Assembly (NCBI RefSeq): GCF_014898055.3 | Contig: NW_023602073.1 | Span: 81,200,678 to 81,264,677, forward strand | Source: Talpa occidentalis | Taxonomy: Eukaryota; Chordata; Mammalia; Eulipotyphla; Talpidae | Direction of reading: 5' to 3' | Length of the DNA stretch: 64,000 nt | In this document: positions 36,650 to 48,235 of the stretch, piece by piece | How positions within the stretch are numbered: the stretch's first letter is position 1 | Layout of the letters: the number at the start of each line of letters is the position of its first letter | Made by a program: the position numbers and the translations under genes | Notes under the pieces: generated by a model | Database searches by the model: none | What the model was told of the DNA's origin: nothing | What the model saw: the letters and a program-made list of their open reading frames with translations, nothing else

Positions 36650-37620
36650 CGTTTCTTGAAAATTTTCAATATTTCCAAAACTGAACATCTCCCAAAACTT
36701 GTTCCTCCCACAGCATTCCTAGTTCAGTTGATTCCAAATTCATCCCTCCAGTTTCTTAGGCCAAAATTCTTACTGGCTTAAGTATTAGGCATCCTTACTA
36801 ATTAAGGGAGACTTAATTAGTCTCTTGACTACTAATACCCAGTGTGTGAGGGAATCACGTTATCTCTGCCTTCAAAGTATATCCAGATTCTGACTGCATA
36901 ATAGTAGCCATTTGAATTTGGTTGTAGTCACCATTGTTTTCACTAGGATTGCTGGAATAGTCTCCAGTTTCCCTGCTTCTATACTTTCTGTTTTCTAGTA
37001 ACCCAAAAATGAGTAATTATTCTTTTGAAACATGAACAAAATCAAATCACTCATCTGCTTTAAATGTTACTCCAGTTCACTCAGTAAAAATTTTATCTTC
37101 ACAATGGCCTACCTAGCAGACGCTACTTGATCTGTTTCTTCTATTATTTTTTCAACCCCAACTTTTCACTTTTCTATACTTAATAACTATATCCCAGCTA
37201 CAATGTCCTGGCTGGACTCATATACCTTAGAGCTTTGCTTTAACTATTCCTTTCACCTCGATGCTCGTCCCCTAGATAAGATTTCTAAGTCTTTGCTTAA
37301 ATCTCAAATTCTCAATGCAATCTGTTCTGTTCTATTTAATAAAATAAAGCAAACACTTCCAAAGCTGTCATACTCTATCCCCTTACCCTGCTCTAATTTT
37401 TCCCTTTTCCATAATGTGCAATCTTTCTATAAACTTTATGTGTTTACCCATTATATTTATTGTTCTTTGTCTCACTGATACTGGAATATAAGTTCCTGAA
37501 TATAGGAATTTTTCTTTTGTAACTGATGTATCCCAAGTGTCCAGAAAGTTACCTGCTTCATAAATGCACTCAATACTCATTGAATGGTTAGCCTAACAAA
37601 TAAATGAATTGTTGTTTAAA
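36650..37620 (+). mobile_element. L2 LINE 3-prime UTR relic
   Basis: Follows the long L2 3-prime UTR in order: CCAAAACTGAACATCTCCC, AACTTGTTCCTCCCACAGCA, AAATCAAATCACTCATCTGC, CTTCACAATGGCCTACCTAG, TGGAATATAAGTTCCTGAAT, CACTCAATACTCATTGAATG. Nearly 1 kb, one of the longest ancient relics here. Confidence 0.8.
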
Positions 37621-38985
37621 TTCAGTTCTCTTAAATAATACTGTGCAATTTGTTCTTAAATTAAGTAGCATGGCAAATGCAGGACCTGACAAAAATGCCT
37701 CAACTCTGAACCTGTACTATTCTTCTAGTCAGTTTACATGCAAAATACACTATCTTACTAATTAATACAATGACAGTATGTATGCCCTTTCAAATAGTGT
37801 AGGAAGTAAAAAAAAATGTTGTCCAATCATTTGAAATCAAAATTTCTCCAAATTTTTACAACATAGGCCATATATGAAAAATGGTTAAATTTTTCCACAT
37901 CAAGTCACTAAAGTAGAAACTTTCTAAACAGTAGTCTGAGCACCTGAAATTGCCAGCATACATTGAAAAATGTTCTCATTAATGGACAGAAATACACTAA
38001 AATAAGAAAATATGCTGGTCTCTTAAACAACTATATGATCACTTGGTTAATAAAAATGCAAACACAAATTTACAAATCTAAATTCTTTCTCAGTGAGAAT
38101 TATTAGAAACAAATATATTCTCATGACAGTGAGAAATTGTTCTCAGTGTTCTGAAAATTACATTAGGAACACAGGCTACACTACAATTCACTTTAAAATT
38201 CAATATTAATTTGATATTAAATTACACATCTATAAATATTGTTCATTTGAACTAACAGACATAATTTAAAATTGTAAGATTGAATAATATTCTGTTTTCT
38301 GCTGCCTCTTCATGTCTTGGCTTTTAAAATGCAATTCATTAAAATGCTTTTTAATCAAAGGATTATGGAGGCATTATAATCCCTTCATAAATTAGGTTGC
38401 TTTCACTAGAGATTCAAAGATACAAAAGTTTCCTCAAGTTTTGTACTATAATATGAACCATATTTGGGCTTCTTTCTGTACTGCATACTATCTACCCAGA
38501 GCAGTACACACTGCTGATATTTAATAAACAATTACTAACTAATGAATGAGTAATGATAGTTATCTTGATAGATACCTGAACCTCTTAACCTTAATAATAC
38601 CTCATATGAATTTTTGAAAAATGAGTTTTTTTTTTTCAAATAGCTGCATTTAAGTGCCTATTGCTTTAAGGAAGTTCTACTTCAGTTACTATTGCCATCA
38701 AGCACACTGATTAATCCCATTAACACTTCATCCTTTTGCCCAGATTGTATTTCTTTTTTATCAGATATTAAGGCAATTATAATAAATGACTCTGTACATT
38801 TATATCAATGATTTTACATACTGTTCAGCCCACAATAAGATATCATCTTACTATTTAAGATTTCAATAAATTTCAGGACAAATAGACTTACTGTAATTTA
38901 AAATTAGAAGTGAAATGTCTTGATATTAATCATATGGTCCTCAAACGAAGGTCTTTTTTCCTAAGAAAGAGAGTTATAAAAAGAT
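37621..38985. other. AT-rich non-coding stretch, no gene seen
   Basis: No repeat or exon recognised. CTGATATTTAATAAACAATT at about 38513 may be another L2-like terminus but is too short to call. Confidence 0.45.
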
Positions 38986-38989
38986 GATA

Positions 38990-39445
38990 AACATTTGCTA
39001 AGCGTAATGGGTAGAATAGGATCTACCAAAACGTCATCCTTCCAGGAACCACAGAATAAGATCTTGTTTGGAAATAAAGTTATGACAGATATTATTTTAA
39101 TTAACTTGTGGTTATATTCAAATAAGGCCCAATCCAATTGGACGGCTAACCTTATAAGAAGGGAAAAAGACACACAAGAAATATAGCCAGGTGAAAAAGG
39201 AGAAAGAGTTTGGAGTAATATAGCTACAAGCCAAAGAACAACAATAGTTTCCTGTCACCACCAGAAATCAGGACAGGCCAGAAAGGTTGTTCCCTTTTAG
39301 TCTCACAGGAGTATAGCCTTGCCAACACCTTCATTTCACAATTTCAACCTCTAGATCCAAGAGTGAAAATGAAAAATTGTTGCTTTAAGCCACCCTGTTT
39401 GTCATACTTTGTTAAAATAGCCCCAGGAAATGAATACACCTCATT
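38990..39445 (+). mobile_element. MaLR-like LTR relic
   Basis: Ordered words: GATCTTGTTTGGAAATAAAG, GGCCCAATCCAATTGGAC, CTTATAAGAAGGGAAAAAGA, AGAGTTTGGAGTAATATAGC, TACAAGCCAAAGAACAACAA, CACCACCAGAAATCAGGAC, TGCCAACACCTTCATTT, TTGCTTTAAGCCACCCTGTT. This is a common ancient mammalian LTR that I place with MaLR/ERVL-type elements from memory. Confidence 0.7.
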
Positions 39446-40379
39446 TTTGTTTAAACAATTTATGTCCAATATAAAATTATTTAATTTATATGGTCAAATG
39501 AGCCTTCCCTCCACCCCTAATGCCAGTGACGGGAGAAAGGAAGTGTTTTAGTGCCTTCTATTATAAGAAATTTTAATATAACTGATTTCAGTGATGATGT
39601 CTGTTAATTCCAAGCCAGATATTGAGGGTATTTATTTTAAAATGAGTTCTCTATAAATGCTTATACATATAAAATACTTTCACATATATTCTTGTATATA
39701 TGACAATAATCCAATTTGAAAATTAAAAATATTTGAGAAATAAACCCTTTTTTTTGTGATTTCTCACTTGCAGTGATTGAGCGTCTCTGAAGGTGATCAG
39801 ACTTAAAAATGGGAAACTCTAATTTTGAACCTAGAATTTAAACATAATATTTTGTAGAGGTATTGCTCTTGACATTAGAAGATCGATACACATCTATAAA
39901 CTATTATCATAATTTCAAATGTTAATTTCACCCACTCTCCAAATGAGAAAGTCTCTCCTCAAAGAACTGTTTTCAGGCTAGAAAATTATCTTTTAAAAGG
40001 ATGGTTACTATATTTCACCAGACATTGTCTTGCCCATGCAAATGTCTTTTCTATATACTAACTCCATGAGAAATAACATAAAAACAAATTCTACTCTGAT
40101 AAAATGGATGTTATATTGTTTTTAAAGAATGAAAAAAATGGTTCATTTTCTGCTCTAAGAAAACTAGAAAAATTGATTTTCCATCACTCAATATGGAGAA
40201 CAGCCAACCCAGGGAACTTATAGAGCATAGAAGAGAAACTGGGTGATTATAACTGTTTGTATTATTAACAATCAATTTTTAGTTTCCTAAAATTCCTGCA
40301 TAATTTTCTAGTTTTGCAGGAAATAGTTGTTTTGCTTTCTTTCCTTGTCTAATAACTAGATATTTTCAATTCCTCTTTC
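39446..40379. other. Non-coding stretch, no gene seen
   Basis: AT-rich, no repeat or coding signal recognised. Confidence 0.5.
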
Positions 40380-40385
40380 ATTCTT

Positions 40386-40660
40386 TTTTTTTTTTAAAGA
40401 TTTGTTTATTTATACAAGCACTGGGTACAATCAGAGGCGTGGGAGGGTGAGAGAATTCACCAGAGCCAGAGCGGGGAGCAGAGCAGGCAGAAGGACCAAA
40501 GTGCACTGCTGAGGGGAGCAGTGGGCGGCAGGAGAGGTCTGCGCGCCATGTGGGACCCTCCTCTGGTGGCGGGGGAGCAGCCAGGGATCGAACCGGCGCT
40601 GCAGAGGCTGTGGGCAGCTTTGCAACCCAGCGCTCAACTGCTGCGCCACCAGGGAGGCCC
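40386..40660 (-). mobile_element. tRNA-derived SINE, young type
   Basis: Complement: tail TTTAAAGATTTGTTTATTTA, CpG-rich body with GCAGTGGGCGGCAGGAGAGG, head CTGCGCCACCAGGGAGGCCC. The duplication is short, CATTCTT at 40379-40385 repeated at the right edge (about 40660-40666). Confidence 0.93.
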
Positions 40661-40674
40661 ATTCTTATACTAAA

Positions 40675-40675
<1 letters not shown>

Positions 40676-40711
<36 letters not shown>
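40676..40711. repeat. (GT)n microsatellite
   Basis: About 17 uninterrupted GT dinucleotides just beyond the head of the minus-strand SINE. Confidence 0.97.
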
Positions 40712-40712
<1 letters not shown>

Positions 40713-43340
40713 TTTCATCCTATCAGTTTACAAATGTCTACACCCTCTAAGAAGTCTAGACAAAATAAATGCTGGGCCATGCTAAAAAGAATGGAAAGAA
40801 TGGTAAGAGAGTCATTGTACCTAAAGCACCTGATGGGCTTGAAGAGGCTTAGTGTGGTAAAGAAAAGGAAAGCCAGGTTAAATTTTTCAAAGGGGGGGAA
40901 ACAGGTTTGGGGGGAAACAGGTTTATGTGGAACAAAGTTGTTTTTCGTGGAGCCAAGTTGTTTTTCTCCTGTTATGGCTTCAGGTTCAGTTTGATGGTAT
41001 CAATGGTCCTGGTGTCAGGGCCCTCTTGTTTTTTCCTATGTGGGCTTTCTCATTCCTGGCCCTGCATTGACCTTTTGAAGAGGACATGTGCACAGGCTGT
41101 CAGGTTATATTATCATCATTTTTTTGTTAATTATTACCCATGGGTAATATTAGTTTAATATTTCAAGACATGTTTTATACCTCCCAATGTTATGATTCAT
41201 TTTTTTGTATGTATACCTTCTGTCTTTAATAGTCGGTAGTTGATTTTAAGGCAGGTTGACTATGTCTTTTTTTTGTCCATAGTTGGCAGAATGGCTGTCG
41301 ACTTGTGATGAGGAACTCTGATCACATAACTCATGCTTTTTTTGGTGTCCCTCTAATTGCTTTGACTTTATTTTACTAAATTTCTTTCAAAACAACCCTG
41401 AAATCAAACCAATGCTTGCTTTCTTCTTTTAGGATATCTTTTTAAGTGGGAACAGCAAAAATAGATTACACTGAATTTTTTTTGAGTTACAAATTTGAAA
41501 GTAGTCATAAGTTCAATGAAGGAATATATATGAAGGTGCTTTGTGTACTGTAAATCATTATAAAATACTTGGTTGTAACAGTCATAAATACTTACAAGGT
41601 ATATTCACCTTAAACTTTAAGAAAAACAGAGTTGTGGTACATTACTCTTATCAGTAATTTCAGTATTCTGATGCTCATAACCTTTAATTAGAAGTAAATT
41701 GAGACATATTATGTTAGCCAATGAATGAAAAACAATTCTTTTAATGCAAATATGGGCTTTTCTGAACTGTTTTAGATGATGCAGTGTATCAGCTAATCTG
41801 ATAAACTCCCTTTGTAAAGCTTGCTAGAAAGTCTAAAGCAATTCTATCTCCAGAAATGTTTTTGTTTTAGTTTTTAGTCTTGAACCACTATCTCTCTTAT
41901 GCAATAGAACTTAAGGCTTAGGTATTAAGAAAAGCTTAGAAAGGAAATTTGACAACTGTTGGATATAGTATTATGTATCTTCAGACTCTTGCTGTTTGTC
42001 ACATGTTTACCTTAAGTGTACTTTTCTTTTATGCTAAAAGCATAAAATAAATATCAAAGGTTGAAGTTTTTATCTAGCAAAAACTCATATTTCCAATAAT
42101 ACAATTATCTTTAATGTATCTATGCACAGCAATCTAAGAGTTTTAAAAATCAGTGACTTTATAGCAATAAATATATATGACAAGTATATATCTACTCATT
42201 CTCAGTTGCCCATAACTTTAAAATGTAAAAGGATAGTATATCATTGAAGAAATATTCAACTGTGTTGTGTTTGGAATTCCCAAACACATTTTTTACTTAT
42301 CCATGTAATGTTATTTTAGCACAGTAAATGGGGGTTATGTGATCAATACTTGAATTCCAAGTGAAGTTTGAATATACCATTCTAAGTAAGAAATCACCAC
42401 TATGTGTTTTAGCAGATAAAGTCCACATGTAAAACTTTAATCATTGAAGTGATTTGACCCCTGTCCCTACAAATGGTAACCCATATACCAAGTTGTAAAA
42501 TGTGCAGTATTTTTCTCAGTTGAGCAGTTCACCTTTTCCCTCAAAAGCCCTTGGGTTAATGCTTTTCAAATAGTCATCATGTTAAAATTAGTTGGAATCA
42601 AAAGTTTATTCTTTGGCAACAATATAAAATATAGCAAGCAATTATTACGAAATGATTAACTTCAGGAGGCAGTTTTACAATTTTGAGAGAACACACTCAG
42701 GTATTTACTCAGGTAAATTTGATTTCTAACAAATATGCTTTAAATGTTTATATATACATATATATATATATTTACTTCAATATAGAATTTAGAACTTAAT
42801 TAGTACATGGTCAGATTCATCTTTCATTATAGACTTATTTGATGGAAACCTCAAGTGTTATAAACTTTTTTCTATTTTGCAAAGTAAATGAGACTTGACT
42901 ATTTTAGAAGTTGGTATTCCTCCAAAGAAAGAGTAGTGTCAAGAACAAGCACATTTTTATACATTAGACTTTAGCCATTAATCTCCTGCCCAAAGCCAAC
43001 TTTAGTAGTTTTCATTAGATTTCTTTACTATCCCAAGGGATGTGATGAGTTACAAAGGTTAAATTGAATCATGAGCTCTAGCACAAAGAGTTCTATCACT
43101 TTCTGTTACTTTACTACAATAACACTGTCTTTCCCAACTGATTAGGTCTCTGCAATGTTTATGTTTTTAATTTGTGGTTAATATTCCCACATGGGAAAGT
43201 TATATCCCTTTCCCATAATCAATGCCATCCACTCTCCCTTTAACTAAAGTTATATTACCATCATGGGCTGATCCAATTACCTACATTCTCTGATCTCCTG
43301 TGGTCAACCCTATGTCTAAACACGGAGTTACTATACTATA
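40712..43340. other. Non-coding stretch, no gene seen
   Basis: No transposon recognised. Contains two adjoining pairs of short direct repeats (40894-40965) and a perfect 18-bp palindrome (41132-41149). Open frames at 40677-41158 start in the GT repeat or lie in low-complexity sequence and show no domain. Confidence 0.5.
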
Positions 43341-43344
43341 CAAT

Positions 43345-43470
43345 AAAAACAAATAACCCAATTAAAAATGGGCTAAAGAACTTGACAAACATCTTACTAA
43401 AGAAGATATGCAGATGGTAAATTCATGTGAAAAGATGGCATCATCACATGTCAGCAGGGAAATGAAGGTG
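43345..43470 (+). mobile_element. Short old LINE-1 ORF2 fragment
   Basis: AAATAACCCAATTAAAAATG, GGGCTAAAGAACTTGACAAA, CATCTTACTAAAGAAGATAT, GCAGATGGTAAATTCATG and CAGCAGGGAAATGAAGGTG match the ORF2 C-terminal region, then the match stops. Confidence 0.75.
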
Positions 43471-43785
43471 CTTTCTTTTCATGCTATTTACTTAATGCTT
43501 CCTAGATAAGCACTCAACAGTAAGTGACAAAGTTTGGCACATTCTCTGTAATTATATGACTTAAGGGCTGCACATTTTCTAACGTCATATTTCTTCCCCA
43601 TCTCTTTCATGACTCCTACTACACATATAAATATTATAGTTCTTACAATCATAGTTCTAAAATTCTCTTTTTATACTATAAACTCTAGGGCAATGGTTTT
43701 ACAAAGTTTTTTATGATGGCCCATAGTACATAATAAATCTTACATTGAACATAGCACATGTTTTGTTTTTTTTTTTTAAATTTAT

Positions 43786-44084
43786 ATATTGGGGGCCTCC
43801 CCTGGTGGTGCAGGCGGCTGAGCGCAGCGCTGTAAAGCTGCCCGCAGCCTCTGCAGCACCAGTTCGATTCCCGGCTGGCTTGTGAGGGTCCCACATGGCG
43901 CGGCAGACCTCTCCTGTCTCACCGCCTGCTCCCCTCAGCAGTGTATTTCGTCAGTCTGCCTGTTCTGTTCCCCTCTCTGTCTCTGGTGAATCCTCTCACC
44001 CTCCCGCGAATCTGGTCTGTACCCCAGTTATTATATAAATAAATAAATAAATCTTCAATAAATAAAGAAATAAATAAATATTCC
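43786..44084 (+). mobile_element. tRNA-derived SINE, older type
   Basis: GGGCCTCCCCTGGTGGTGCA head with CAGGCGGCTGAGCGCAGCGC loop, B box AGTTCGATTCCCGG, body CTCTCCTGTCTCACC and end TCTGGTCTGTACCCCAGTTA. Flanked by TTTAAATTTAT at 43775-43785 and 44085-44095. Tail is a long (TAAA)n. Confidence 0.93.
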
Positions 44085-44238
44085 TTTAAATTTATTCACA
44101 GCTCACAAAGATGTCTTTGCCCATGCTTTGAAATAAGACTATTTGAAGTGCTCTTATCCACTACAATTATTTCAGTTTTATCTATAATCTGATTAAACAG
44201 AAATGTTAATTCCCTTGTAAAAATATCTTTAAAATCTA

Positions 44239-44367
44239 GGGCCTCCCCTGGTGGCGCAGCAGTTGAGCGCTGGGCTGCGAGGCTGCCCGCAGCCTCTACA
44301 GCGCCGGTTCGTTCCCCAGCCACCAGCAAGGGTCCCACAAAAAATAAATAAATAAATAGATAGATAG
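44239..44367 (+). mobile_element. Head-only tRNA-derived SINE
   Basis: Only the tRNA-related half (about 100 bp, GGGCCTCCCCTGGTGGCGCA to GGGTCCCACA) is present, joined directly to an A-rich tail with (TAAA) and (GATA) units. The roughly 150-bp body is missing. It still has a perfect 14-bp target duplication ATCTTTAAAATCTA at 44225-44238 and 44368-44381. It either integrated in this short form or lost its body later. Confidence 0.93.
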
Positions 44368-44559
44368 ATCTTTAAAATCTAAATAAAAAATACTCTAATT
44401 TTTAATTCTGTTAGAACAAATTGCAGACATTTCAAATAAAAAGAAACAAAGATTAAACCTACATTTCACTCCAAATTAGTTCCACCTCCATAAACTCTTA
44501 GCAATCATACACTGTGCAAACCAGGCACTCGGATTCATTAGTATAGCATCTTTCTCATT

Positions 44560-45205
44560 CTTCTCTATATTCTACCATCTCAGGTCCTATCTATTGTGTC
44601 TCTAGCTATCCATTATTGAAGACATGATCTTCTCTTGATTCCTATTATTAACTTTGATTTCTACAAATATTTCTCTAGATTACTCCTACAAAGATACCAT
44701 ACTACATCCAGATGGGTTTTTCAAAATATGAAGCTTTCATACTATTTTGCAGTCTTTACCTCTTAAGTAGTTCCTACTTAAGGAAGGTTGCTACTAGTTG
44801 TTCTTTAAAATGGGAATAAAGCCCTTCATGATCATTTGAAGTTTTTCCCTACACTTTGTGCTTTGATTTGCCCTCCATCAATGGAGAATATTACAGATTT
44901 TAATAGCTCACTCTTGCAATATATTCCTCCTCAATCCTCAAATACTGATCTTTCAAGTTTAGAGTAAATGCAATTCCTTCAAGAAAATTCTTCCATTCCC
45001 TGTGGACTAGGTGAGAAATCATTTCTTAAGCCCTCATATTTTACTTATTTCTAATATAAAACTATTGCTACTGAGTTTTAAGGCCTATTTATTTAAACAT
45101 ATTTTTTTAGTACATATTCTCCTTGAGGGAAGGAATATTTTCTTGTTTGTGACTGAGACTACAGTATATGGCAATCAATTACTACTCCAAAGAGAACACA
45201 GTCTT
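44560..45205 (+). mobile_element. L2 LINE 3-prime UTR relic, probable
   Basis: ATGGGAATAAAGCCCTTCAT, CTACACTTTGTGCTTTGATT, AAATGCAATTCCTTCAAGAA, AATTCTTCCATTCCCTG and TATTCTCCTTGAGGGAAGGA follow the L2 3-prime UTR order with heavy divergence. Confidence 0.6.
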
Positions 45206-45739
45206 TAAAAGTTTGATGCTAAAATAATTCATGAAAAAATATTTCAAGTGATGACATTCAGGTTTAAGATGCAGATGAAATCAGTGCTTTTCCTCCAAAT
45301 CTTTTTTTTTTTTTTCATTAAAATTCTCATGAAAGATTGATTCAGCATGGGGTCTAATTGAAACTCAATTTATATGCTTGGTGACATAGCCAAAGGATTA
45401 GAATAATGGGGGGTGGGGGGGAGAGACAGACAAAGTATATATTCATTATATATTTATATGTATAATGTACACATATATGTATATATACAAACACACATGT
45501 TTATACATACATCCAATAAAGCTGATTATTCATGAAATGTTGCAAATGTGATCACTTCATCATATTTTTAAAGTAAGATAAAATCCTCGGGTCAACTCAA
45601 AAAACATTACGTGCACTAAAATAAAAACTGAAGTATCATAACTCCTCAACATTTCTCAGTCTAAGAGGGTGCATGTTAGAAAGAAGGTTAAGAGTCCACA
45701 TTACAGATACAATAGCTTCCTTTCCTAAATTTTGGTTAT

Positions 45740-46190
45740 TGTGTTTCTCAGTTGTAGAATTTCTATTATTATATCTTCTAAATTATCTGCTGAAAATCTC
45801 AATATTGTTGTTTTCCATTGTGCATATTAAGTGGGATTTTTTTAATGTCTTTTTCTGACAACTCCATTATCTGGATCCCCTGTGGTTCTGTCTCAATTAT
45901 CTATTGTTTGTTATGCTTTAGAATCACATTATCTTATCTTTTTATCTGTCTGGTTAGTTTTGATTGAATGGTGGATACTGTATATAAAAATTGTAAAATA
46001 ATTTCAATATTTATTTTTTCTTCAAATTCACAGAGAATTTGCTTTGCATTTGCTAGGTGCTTTGGGATAATAATTCTGAGAGCTACAATCCAGTTCAGGA
46101 ATTGGGAAGATCTAAAACTGAATTATAGTCTCAGATCATTTCTACTTCGACTTCATCCTTATAGCTAGGGTGAAAATTCTCTTTCTCAAC
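45740..46190 (-). mobile_element. Antisense L1M ORF1/5-prime region relic
   Basis: ATTATCTGCTGAAAATCTCA, CTGACAACTCCATTATCTGG, TCTCAATTATCTATTGTTTG, GTCTGGTTAGTTTTGATTGA and ATGGTGGATACTGTATATAA correspond to the complement of the ancient L1M ORF1 leader region. Confidence 0.6.
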
Positions 46191-46269
46191 ACAGAAAATG
46201 TATTCATTAACATATAACATTCAGCAAGCCCTGACCCCTAGCAATACGAGATTTCAAAATTGCTCTCCA

Positions 46270-46542
46270 GGGCCTCCCTGGTGGCAAAATGTGCTGTGTG
46301 CAGGACTGTGGAGCTGTCCACAGCCTCTGCAGCACTACAGCATGAGTTTGGTCCCCGGCCAGAGAGCTACCCACCTGGTATAGCAGACCTCTCCTGACTC
46401 ACCCACTGCTCCCCTCAGCAGTGTATGTCAGTCTATCTGCCTGTTCTGTTCCCCACTGTCTCTGGTAAAACCTCTCACCCCCTCCAACACCTCTGGCCTG
46501 TACCCCAGTTCTTGTAATCATAAATAAATAAATCTTTTTAAA
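46270..46542 (+). mobile_element. tRNA-derived SINE, older type, first member of a doublet
   Basis: GGGCCTCCCTGGTGGCAAAA head, B-box-like GAGTTTGGTCCCCGG, body ending TCTGGCCTGTACCCCAGTTC, tail TAAATAAATAAATC. Flanked by AAAATTGCTCTCC at 46256-46268 and 46543-46555. Confidence 0.94.
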
Positions 46543-46556
46543 AAAATTGCTCTCCT

Positions 46557-46869
46557 GGGCCTCCCTGGTGGCGCAGCGGTTGAGCTCTGGGTTGCGAAGC
46601 TGCCCGCGGCCTCTGCAGCACCAGTTCGATCCCCGGCTGCTCCCCGGCCACCAGAGGAGGGTCCCACATGGCTCGCAGACCTCTCCTGCCACCCGCTGCT
46701 CCCCTCAGCAGTGTACTTTGGTCCTTCTTCCTGCTCTGCTCCCCGCTCTGGCTCTGGTGAATTCTCTCGCCCTCCCGCGCTTCTGACTGTACCCAGTGCT
46801 TGTATGTATAAATCAATCAATTTATACAATTTATTGATTGTATAAATAAATCAATAAATCTTTAAAAAA
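46557..46869 (+). mobile_element. tRNA-derived SINE, young type, second member of a doublet
   Basis: GGGCCTCCCTGGTGGCGCAG head, B box AGTTCGATCCCC, CpG-rich body. The tail (46800-46862) carries a small internal inverted repeat around ATCAATTTATAC and TTGATTGTATAA. Flanked by AAAATTGCTCTCC at 46543-46555 and 46870-46882, the same duplication as the previous SINE. Confidence 0.95.
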
Positions 46870-47129
46870 AAAATTGCTCTCCAAATTTTCAGCTTATCAA
46901 TCCCTTCCAAATGAACAAATGTCTCCAGAATAAAAGCAGACCCAAATGCTGTGCTTATGTGAAAGGGAGCATGACCCAGTATTTCCTCACTGTGCCTGTA
47001 TCTTTCACATCCTGCATGTAGACATATCTACAGTAATATCAGTCTACGTTTAAGTCTAGCTCTCTCTACATATCCTACTTTTCCATTAATTCTGATCCAG
47101 AGATTAGTCTGATTAGCACAGGTTACCAC

Positions 47130-47390
47130 AAGTAACAAAAGAAAATAAACTGTGAAAGCAAAACAAAAATATTCTTAGGCTCTGAAAAACATACTGGTAA
47201 CCAGAGTGAATTTGGGGAAAAAAGAGGAAACAGAGGAGGCAAGATGATAGGGTGTTGGCAATGGCACTTTGGTGGCAGAGAAGTGGAGCTTGTATGTGTA
47301 TAGTGGTGAAGTTGCGTGCTCTTTAGTATATTATATAGTTATGTAAATGACTGGCACAGCAATACAATTTGAGGAAAACATAAAGTATGT
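47130..47390 (+). mobile_element. Old LINE-1 3-prime UTR fragment
   Basis: TATTCTTAGGCTCTGAAAAA / CATACTGGTAACCAGAG parallels the 3-prime UTR of the L1 at 22.1-22.3 kb (CTTAGACTCTGAAAATTTTA / CTGATTACCAGAGG). The purine-rich part and GGTGGTGAAG-like end follow in the same order. Confidence 0.65.
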
Positions 47391-47468
47391 CACCAGGGTA
47401 ACTACTGCTCAAAGAAATATTTTTCTGTGGAAATTCTATGAAAATTAAATTGACCCAACTTTCCTTTA

Positions 47469-47542
47469 GAGTATATTTATTTTAATAAATAAATATATTT
47501 AGAGTATATTTATTTTATACTCTTTTGAGTATATTTATTTTA
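47469..47542. repeat. Three copies of a 16-bp AT-rich word
   Basis: GAGTATATTTATTTTA starts at 47469, 47502 and 47527, with AT-rich spacers of unequal length. Confidence 0.85.
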
Positions 47543-48235
47543 ATCAGATGCCTCTAGATACATTCACTTAACTACTTGGGTTATTGCTTTCTGATACACA
47601 TAGTTAGTATAATTTGAAATCCACACATATTTGAGGTCTAGTCCCTAAGTTACAAATTCCCAGGTATTTTTTCTGATCTAGAATAAACAGAAATAGAGAA
47701 AAATCTTGCTCTGTTGGGAGGGGTGAATTAATTCCTGTTTTAGAACTTTGGTTCCTGCCTGTTATATTACATGCTTCCTAGCAAGGTCATTTCCTGTCTT
47801 TCTAGGGAGATGTTAAAAAATCATGTCCTTTAGTTACCAAACTAGAAATCCTCCTGAATATTCGAAGAGTCAGTTCAGGGACTTAAACACTTCTTTCATT
47901 TCTACCTTTGTTTTAGACTCTTAGAGTTTTCCTTACTTTCTGAAATGCTCAAGTGGTCATTTAAAAAACTTTCATGGGTTTTATTTAGAATAAGCCTTGT
48001 TTTTTAATAGCAGGTCTTTCAGATTAATTTGTTTGATATATTGCTAGAACTAGGAGCATATTAAAATTTTATGTGTGCTATTACCTTCATAATAAAATAA
48101 CAATTGATTATTAACATGAACAAGCATGAAGACTTAACAAAAATTCACAAAAATCATAATAGCATTGATAAATGAGACAGACTTAAAATACTTTCATAGA
48201 AGAACCTGGGAAATTATCAGTGATCAATAAATTTT
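47543..48235. other. Non-coding stretch, no gene seen
   Basis: No repeat family or coding signal recognised. Confidence 0.5.

Noticed and set aside
40677..40994. 105-codon frame beginning in a cysteine/valine repeat
   Set aside because: The start is the translated (GT)n microsatellite, and the remainder has no family resemblance.
46518..46829. Overlapping 92-103 codon open frames (also at 9594-10134, 33002-33451, 40378-40662, 58299-58746)
   Set aside because: All are readings through CpG-rich SINE bodies on either strand. The same peptide phrases recur at every SINE.
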